Below are positions 7,383 through 7,793 of a DNA stretch of 7,793 nt, piece after piece (the stretch's first letter is position 1; every line of letters begins with the position of its first letter). The translations under genes and the position numbers were made by a program. The notes beneath the pieces were generated by a model. It did no database searches and had not been told where the DNA came from. It saw only the letters and a list, made by a program, of their open reading frames with translations. Source of the stretch: Oscillospiraceae bacterium (GTDB lineage: Bacteria > Bacillota_A > Clostridia > Oscillospirales > Oscillospiraceae); NCBI GenBank assembly GCA_017415945.1, contig JAFQDR010000024.1, positions 1-7,793 on the forward strand, in the 5' to 3' direction.

Positions 7383-7413
7383 ATATTATATTTCTCCAAT
7401 GTCAAATTAAAGT

Positions 7414-7435
7414 AAGGGCGGTTTTTACCGCCCTT
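7414..7435 (-). terminator. GC-rich hairpin just before the MATE ribosome site (possible attenuator)
   Basis: Bases 7414-7422 (AAGGGCGGT) and 7427-7435 (ACCGCCCTT) form a 9-bp stem with a 4-nt loop, AAAA in minus-strand RNA. It is followed by TACTTTAATTT, a T-rich tail. It ends 17 nt before the GGAG site of the MATE gene, the position expected for a transcription attenuator. The tail is not a clean U run, so termination strength is uncertain. Confidence 0.5.
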
Positions 7436-7438
7436 GAG

Positions 7439-7473
7439 TCTGTCAAAATACTCCTACGGAGCATTTTGACAGA
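7439..7473 (-). repeat. 16-bp hairpin upstream of the MATE gene
   Basis: Arms 7439-7454 and 7458-7473 pair over 16 positions with a 3-nt loop: TCTGTCAAAAT with ATTTTGACAGA on the outside and CTCC with GGAG inside. The one mismatch (7450 A against 7462 C) becomes a G-U pair in RNA copied as the minus-strand transcript, so the stem is then uninterrupted. Confidence 0.75.
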
Positions 7474-7476
7474 GAT

Positions 7477-7497
7477 GCCCCCGCTTACGCGATGGGC
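7477..7497 (-). repeat. Short hairpin with a GNRA tetraloop in minus-strand RNA
   Basis: On the minus strand GCCC (7497-7494) pairs with GGGC (7480-7477). After a bulged A at 7493, TCGC (7492-7489) pairs with GCGG (7484-7481), closing the loop GUAA. GUAA fits the stable GNRA class, and T7492 with G7481 is a wobble that exists only in minus-strand RNA. On the plus strand the loop is TTAC and that pair is lost. Confidence 0.45.
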
Positions 7498-7501
7498 AAG
7501 C

Positions 7502-7614
7502 AGGTCTGCAGCCAACGCCAAACAGTAAGGGCGTTGGCAGACCCCACGTAAACATGTGGGGCCGCGCGCATAATTTGTCCGCATTCTGCGAACAAATTCC
7601 ACACTTGCAGACCT
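7502..7614 (-). ncRNA. Candidate structured RNA: four-helix junction upstream of the MATE gene
   Basis: A closing helix P1 pairs AGGTCTGCA (7502-7510) with TGCAGACCT (7606-7614), nine perfect pairs. Inside it sit three hairpins. The first is 7511-7519 with 7530-7538 (GCCAACGCC/GGCGTTGGC, 10-nt loop). The second is 7542-7549 with 7554-7561 (CCCCAC/GTGGGG core, 4-nt loop). The third is 7572-7583 with 7587-7598 (AATTTGT and CGCA arms, 3-nt loop). The one mismatch in the third (7579 against 7591) is G-U in minus-strand RNA; the G-T pair in the second is lost there, which counts the other way. GTCTGC (7504-7509) can alternatively pair with GCAGAC (7537-7542), extending the first hairpin at the expense of P1. 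I do not recognise a known riboswitch or ncRNA family. The compact fold could equally be a palindromic repeat element. Confidence 0.35.
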
Positions 7615-7638
7615 AATTGTATTTTTTATATACTTCAC

Positions 7639-7666
7639 TCAAAATGAAACCGTGGTTTCATTTTGA
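7639..7666. repeat. 28-bp palindrome TCAAAATGAAACC / GGTTTCATTTTGA
   Basis: Arms 7639-7651 and 7654-7666 are exact inverted repeats of 13 bp around GT. In RNA the innermost pair would open to give a four-base loop. The outer six to seven bases (TCAAAAT and ATTTTGA) are shared with the hairpin at 7439-7473. Perfect symmetry gives no strand preference, so it could be an operator-like DNA site or an RNA hairpin. Confidence 0.7.
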
Positions 7667-7677
7667 AAAGGAGAAGC

Positions 7678-7713
7678 AGCGGAATGAGTGCTCTCCGCTC
7701 ACACTTGAGCGGA
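7678..7713. repeat. Hairpin TCCGCTCA/TGAGCGGA with a competing upstream arm
   Basis: Bases 7694-7701 and 7706-7713 form an 8-bp stem with a CACT loop. A third segment, AGCGGA at 7678-7683, repeats 7708-7713 and can pair with TCCGCT at 7694-7699 instead, so two hairpins are mutually exclusive. The loop sequence CACACTTG (7700-7707) also occurs at 7600-7607. Confidence 0.6.
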
Positions 7714-7793
7714 AAGCGATATGGAGCTTGCTTCGACGCCATGCCGGCGCGAAAAATAGATTTGACTTTGTTTCGTCCTTATGGACGAAATTC
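7684..7793 (+). CDS. Possible small or partial plus-strand reading frame, unsupported by homology
   Basis: An ATG at 7684 opens a frame (beginning MSALRSHLSGKRYGACFDAM) that stays open to the window edge. AAAAGGAG (7666-7673) lies 10 nt upstream, a slightly long but usable spacing. Against it: I do not recognise the protein, its first codons are the arms of the hairpin at 7694-7713, and its last codons are the hairpin at 7771-7790. It would be the only plus-strand gene here. It is more likely a frame running through palindromic repeat sequence; the bases beyond 7793 would decide. Confidence 0.13.
   Translation, partial: MSALRSHLSGKRYGACFDAMPARKIDLTLFRPYGRN
7771..7790. repeat. Hairpin TTTCGTCC/GGACGAAA at the window end
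   Basis: Bases 7771-7778 and 7783-7790 are exact 8-bp inverted repeats with a TTAT loop. No T run follows within the window on the plus strand, and on the minus strand it is followed by CAAAGTC, so it does not look like a terminator. It is one more member of the palindrome-rich stretch, which evidently continues past the edge. Confidence 0.6.

Larger units (their letters stand above)
7383..7793. other. 411-base gene-poor stretch dense with inverted repeats
   Basis: No convincing protein gene is present. A 78-codon minus-strand frame (7402-7638) starts at GTG without a ribosome site and consists largely of hairpin arms, so I do not call it. By eye at least nine inverted repeats lie between 7414 and 7790, itemised separately. 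A weak minus-strand promoter candidate is TTGAGT (7637-7642) and TACAAT (7616-7621), but its spacer is only 15 bp. The stretch may be the MATE leader, a palindromic repeat element, or both, and it continues beyond the window edge. Confidence 0.7.

Noticed and set aside
7383..7390. TATAAT-like sequence right before the MATE start codon
   Set aside because: It lies between the ribosome site and the ATG, and the nearby TTGACA is only 9 bp from it, so it cannot serve as the promoter of this gene.
7502..7614. tRNA or tRNA-like cloverleaf
   Set aside because: The junction is 113 nt, and the arm lengths and loops do not match D, anticodon or T arms; no CCA end or conserved T-loop is seen.
7402..7638. 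78-codon minus-strand frame upstream of the MATE gene
   Set aside because: GTG start without a ribosome site; the coding sequence consists almost entirely of hairpin arms and the product is unrecognisable. Better explained as structured RNA or repeat sequence.
7414..7790. CRISPR array
   Set aside because: The repeats are inverted, of different sequence and irregularly spaced; there are no regularly spaced identical direct repeats and no cas genes.

Overview
The window comes from a moderate-GC genome of the Bacillota, most likely class Clostridia (Oscillospiraceae-like gut anaerobe). This is inferred from the short Lys-Lys lipoprotein signal of the binding protein, the strong GGAGG ribosome sites, the consensus sigma-A-type promoter and the gene families. 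No marker gene fixes the taxon. Every convincing gene lies on the minus strand, so transcription runs from high to low coordinates.

Bases 5861 down to 1 hold one peptide-utilisation operon in the order dppA (lipoprotein binding protein), dppB and dppC (permeases), dppD and dppF (ATPases), then the start of an M19 membrane-dipeptidase-type peptidase cut by the window edge. A promoter with a perfect -10 box and a 17-bp spacer lies just upstream of dppA. A perfect 13-bp inverted repeat between dppA and dppB probably lets the binding protein be made in excess over the membrane parts. After that the genes are nearly contiguous (gaps of 2, 11, 1 and 10 nt), each with a good Shine-Dalgarno site. The logic is capture, import and intracellular cleavage of short peptides.

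Bases 5803-5996 separate this operon from the gene upstream. They hold a hairpin that probably ends the upstream transcript, the dppA promoter, and a dyad that could be an operator. Bases 5997-7382 encode a complete MATE-family multidrug/cation antiporter.

Bases 7383-7793 contain no convincing gene but are crowded with inverted repeats: a four-helix junction closed by a 9-bp stem, a GNRA-capped hairpin, a 16-bp hairpin and a terminator-like hairpin right before the MATE ribosome site, then three more palindromes towards the window end. Several mismatches turn into G-U pairs only in RNA made from the minus strand, the MATE strand. A 10-nt direct repeat gives a possible antiterminator pairing. 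This is the most interesting part of the window. It is either a structured regulatory leader of the MATE gene or a dispersed palindromic repeat element, and the sequence alone cannot decide.
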